From Stieleria bergensis (lineage in GTDB: Bacteria; Planctomycetota; Planctomycetia; Pirellulales; Pirellulaceae), in the NCBI GenBank assembly GCA_007745635.1, contig CP036272.1, positions 4,740,459-4,804,458 on the forward strand: a stretch of DNA of 64,000 nt, read 5' to 3'. The notes beneath the pieces were generated by a model, which was not told where the DNA came from, did not search any database, and saw only the letters and a list, made by a program, of their open reading frames with translations. The translations under genes were made by a program, and so were the position numbers. This document shows, in pieces, positions 61,589-64,000 of the stretch; positions within the stretch are counted from its first letter, which is position 1, and the number at the start of each line of letters is the position of its first letter.

Positions 61589-61972
61589 ATGCCATCCGCT
61601 GCGACACTTGGCGATTCAATCAAACAGGATGCACCTCATTGCCATGCACCGATCCACCCGGCTGCCCCCACACCGACGCCGGTTGCTCATCCAGCCTTGC
61701 CATTAACGATCATCAAGGGTGCACCAACGGTGATGATATCAAACAAACCGGCCGCCCGAGTCAGTGACCAATCAACACCGTGCATGTTGCCCAGCTGTGT
61801 CCCCGCTGGACCTGGGATCATCAGCAAAGGCTCTGCCACAGTGATGATCGGCGGCATGCCTGCAGCACGGGTCAACGACATGACCGCTCATGCCAGCTGT
61901 GTTGCGCCGATTCCCAGCCCCGTTGGCAAGGTGATTGGTCCAGGGGTGGCGACGGTACAGATCGGAGGCTGA
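61589..61972 (+). CDS. PAAR-domain protein (type VI secretion spike tip)
   Basis: 127 residues from the ATG at 61589. The PAAR signature repeats three times: IKGAPTVMISNKPAARVSD, KGSATVMIGGMPAARVND and a last VIGPGVATVQIGG. His and Cys residues (HCHAP, CMLPSC, AHASC) are placed to bind the zinc that sharpens the tip. The Pro/Ala-rich insert (about 15-35) is like that in PAAR proteins of the DUF4150 group. PAAR caps VgrG and carries effectors; there is no C-terminal toxin domain here, so any cargo would be a separate protein. The stop overlaps the start region of the methyltransferase by 9 nt spacing. Confidence 0.93.
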   Translation: MPSAATLGDSIKQDAPHCHAPIHPAAPTPTPVAHPALPLTIIKGAPTVMISNKPAARVSDQSTPCMLPSCVPAGPGIISKGSATVMIGGMPAARVNDMTAHASCVAPIPSPVGKVIGPGVATVQIGG

Positions 61973-61980
61973 TTGTCAGA

Positions 61981-63129
61981 GTGAAACTATCGCATTTCCA
62001 GACGTTCGCCCCTGTCTGCCCGGTGTGTCGAACGCAACGAGGCAGCGACAACGCATTGGTCATCGCTAATGTCTTTGACGGGGACGATCAAGTCATCCAA
62101 CACGGGATGCTGCATTGCAGCGAAGCCAGTTGCCAGCACGAGTATCCAATCATCGACGGGATCCCCATCATCGTCGAGTCGCTTCGCACCTACCTGCCTC
62201 AACAGCTTGCCGATTTACTGTATCGAACGGATTTGCCAGCTGACACGCTCAGTTTGATTGGCGATTGCTGCGGCCCGGGCAGTGAGTTCGACGCCAAACG
62301 CCAGCAATTGAGCACCTATTGCTGGGACCATTACGGTGACCTGTTGCCGGTCGACCTGAGAGAACCGCCACACAGCGCGTTCGTTTCCCAAACCGACCAG
62401 GAGTGCTCTGGAAGCATGACACGCGTGCTTCATGCAGCACTCGATCGCTGCTCTGAAACCATAGCGTCTGGCGCTGATTTAGGCCCAGGACCGTTGCTAG
62501 ATGTGGGCTGCTCCGTTGGCCGAGCCGCCTTCGAACTGGCCGCGAGGTATCAACAACCGGTGCTTGGCATCGACATCAACCTGGGCATGTTGCGAATCGC
62601 GGCAAAGATCCTCCGCGATGGCTTGGTTCGCTATGATCGCCGGCGGGTTGGCATGGTCTATGATCGCATCGAACATGAACTGAAATTCTCTGCGGCGGAG
62701 TTCGTGGACTTTTGGGCCTGTGATGCTCAAGCGTTGCCGTTTGCGGAAAACAGCGTCGCTGGCATTTGCGGAATGAACATCTTGGACAGCATTCATTCAC
62801 CGACACAACTGCTTTTCGAAATCAGCCGAGTTCTGCAGCCTAACTCCTCCGTCGTACTGAGCTGCCCTTACGACTGGACACCGTCTGCTACCACCGTCGA
62901 GCAGTGGATCGGTGGCCATTCACAACGCAGCGTCGATGGCGGTGCCGCGGAACCGATGCTGAGACGTCTGCTTTCTGGGACAGAACCAAGCATTCCTCTA
63001 AAGCTGATTGATGAACAAAATCTGCCCTGGCACCTGCGACTGCATTCACGCAGTCGTGTGACCTATGATTGCCACGTCACGCTCTCACAGAAACTCGCTG
63101 AGCGCCAGCCCGCCCCCACAGTACAATAA
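61981..63129 (+). CDS. Zinc-ribbon (Trm112-like) SAM-dependent methyltransferase
   Basis: 382 residues from the GTG at 61981, 8 nt after the PAAR stop; the frame is open upstream but inside the PAAR gene. N-terminal Trm112-like zinc ribbon (C13-x2-C16, C46-x4-C51, then YPIIDGIPIIV), a helical linker (70-170), and a class I methyltransferase domain with motif I LLDVGCSVGRAAFEL (about 172-186), GIDINLGML, WACDAQALPFAENSVAGI and an ISRVLQPNSSVVLSCPYDW segment. Methyltransferases with this layout occur next to PAAR-type genes in several planctomycetes, but no target is known. It could modify a secreted component. Confidence 0.87.
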   Translation: MKLSHFQTFAPVCPVCRTQRGSDNALVIANVFDGDDQVIQHGMLHCSEASCQHEYPIIDGIPIIVESLRTYLPQQLADLLYRTDLPADTLSLIGDCCGPGSEFDAKRQQLSTYCWDHYGDLLPVDLREPPHSAFVSQTDQECSGSMTRVLHAALDRCSETIASGADLGPGPLLDVGCSVGRAAFELAARYQQPVLGIDINLGMLRIAAKILRDGLVRYDRRRVGMVYDRIEHELKFSAAEFVDFWACDAQALPFAENSVAGICGMNILDSIHSPTQLLFEISRVLQPNSSVVLSCPYDWTPSATTVEQWIGGHSQRSVDGGAAEPMLRRLLSGTEPSIPLKLIDEQNLPWHLRLHSRSRVTYDCHVTLSQKLAERQPAPTVQ

Positions 63130-63151
63130 GCAAACGCGGACGGCAGCTTCG

Positions 63152-64000
63152 TCAGTTGCTCGCAGGCAATAACCCGCCAACACTTGGTACAGGCACTCGA
63201 ATGCCCGTCCCGGAGAGTCGTCGCGTGCCCTTGATCTGATAGGCTTTGTTGGTCAGTTCAACGCTTGAGGCGACTTTGCCCGTCGGTGAATCAAAGTAGA
63301 ACGTATGCGTTGCCAGCCCCTTTTGCTGGTCATAGCGACGATCAACGCGAACCGGCTGGACGGATTCATCACTGTCAACATCAACCTTGAATTCGTTGAC
63401 GTTTACGTCATCACGACCAAACACCTTCAACACAAACCGCTGACGATGAAGCAACTTGCCATCTTCGGTCTCCAAGGGCTCGTTGGCTGTTTTGTCTTGC
63501 CACAGCTGAATGCCTTCGCTGACGGTGACCGGTTTTGCCAGTTGTTCATCAACGGAATAACGCCATGATTCCGGAGCGGACTCAGGATCAACCGGCGGCG
63601 GCAATGGCTCGTCTTGTGGCGCCGAATTCGGGGGCAGCAGAGAAAACACATCGCCAAATGGTTCGGCCATGGACCACACTTTGACCTCTGCAGCGCTGCC
63701 TTGCTCTGGCCAAGCGGGTGCATGCAGATGCAGCAACGGCACGGGCTGCTGTGCGACAAATGCGCTGTCAACGTAGGTGTAAGGCTGTCCCACGGGACGC
63801 TCGTTATTATCCAATGGCTGGACTTCGATCCAAACACGTTTCGGCCGAAACGTAAACCGGAATTGCTGGGCCTTGGCATCTCGCTCGGTGCGTTCAACGG
63901 CATCGGCTTGTTGCCAAGAAATCGGCACCAAGACGTCTCCGGCGGCGTCACGCTGAGCCTGATGGATTCGAGTCAAGACAGTGGTTCGATTGCCATCCAG
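63152..64000 (-). CDS. Protein of unknown function, 5' part outside the window
   Basis: At least 282 residues, open to the window end on the upstream side, so the N-terminus is missing. Beta-rich with segments FRFTFRPKRVWIEVQPLD, EVKVWSMAEPFGDVFSLLPP and FVLKVFGRDDVNVNEFKV, a Pro/Asp-rich linker (DEPLPPPVDPESAPE), and an ending GTRRLSGTGIRVPVPSVGG. No signal for a family. It converges on the methyltransferase with 22 bp between stops. It may belong to the same contractile locus, but that rests on position only. Confidence 0.75.
   Translation of the reverse strand: MDGNRTTVLTRIHQAQRDAAGDVLVPISWQQADAVERTERDAKAQQFRFTFRPKRVWIEVQPLDNNERPVGQPYTYVDSAFVAQQPVPLLHLHAPAWPEQGSAAEVKVWSMAEPFGDVFSLLPPNSAPQDEPLPPPVDPESAPESWRYSVDEQLAKPVTVSEGIQLWQDKTANEPLETEDGKLLHRQRFVLKVFGRDDVNVNEFKVDVDSDESVQPVRVDRRYDQQKGLATHTFYFDSPTGKVASSVELTNKAYQIKGTRRLSGTGIRVPVPSVGGLLPASN

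Noticed and set aside
1-64000. tRNA, rRNA, tmRNA and riboswitch search by eye
   Set aside because: No cloverleaf with a GGTTCGAATCC-type arm or other conserved RNA core was seen; small divergent RNAs cannot be excluded without a covariance search.

Overview
The window looks like chromosomal DNA of a planctomycete, most likely a Pirellulaceae (Rhodopirellula-like) bacterium. This is inferred from gene content. There is a long G-H-I-J-K-L-M pseudopilin cluster with unusual acidic extensions, a PilM protein with a long C-terminal half, sialate O-acetylesterase and PQQ-propeller secreted proteins, a single-chain TssB-TssC sheath protein, many exported proteins of unknown function, weak Shine-Dalgarno signals and long spacers full of short tandem repeats. 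No rRNA, tRNA or CRISPR was recognised.

Layout. 0-6.9 kb: exported hypothetical proteins, a BON-domain protein, a LON substrate-binding-domain protein and a Bax-inhibitor-1 membrane protein. 7.6-15.7 kb: a secreted sialate O-acetylesterase, an alpha/beta-hydrolase with a GFSRGG elbow, biotin synthase (bioB), a PSP1-like protein with a cysteine-rich tail and a very large uncharacterised protein with tentative glycosidase-like features. 17.0-23.6 kb: a three-gene co-directional unit (PilM-like ATPase with a membrane-spanning C-terminal half, then two single-pass membrane proteins), probably an inner-membrane platform of a pilus or secretion machine. 23.7-35.1 kb: housekeeping and signalling genes (hemB, GNAT, FHA-GGDEF, ABC ATPase, ispF, two methyltransferases, a Wzc-like tyrosine autokinase, exported and coiled-coil membrane proteins). 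36.3-44.1 kb: a type II secretion/pseudopilus cluster (gspG, H, I, J, K, L, M), largely with 4-nt ATGA overlaps, without secretin, GspE or GspF genes in the window. 44.5-53.7 kb: PQQ-propeller protein, rsmE, ribbon-helix-helix protein, hemerythrin-like protein, epmA, a ThiF/MoeB-type E1, recQ and an EEP-family membrane-anchored phosphoesterase.

53.9-64.0 kb is the most unusual part: a long membrane-anchored coiled-coil protein, a convergent TssB-TssC fusion, an IS3-family (IS407-like) element that appears to have landed in a small gene directly upstream of the fusion, then, divergently, a 351-residue Ala/Met-rich protein with no Lys, His, Trp or Tyr, a 94-residue parvulin, a PAAR-type spike protein and a zinc-ribbon methyltransferase. 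Together these look like part of a divergent type VI secretion (contractile injection) locus that continues past the window end. The N-terminal zinc-ribbon/methyltransferase, the parvulin and the Lys-free protein are candidates for accessory or cargo roles, but that is inference.

A second theme is minisatellites: at least ten short tandem arrays. Units inside reading frames are always multiples of 3 (12 or 15 nt), whereas those between genes are 13, 15, 17, 18 or about 21 nt. Several sit at the 3' end of a gene or just after it.
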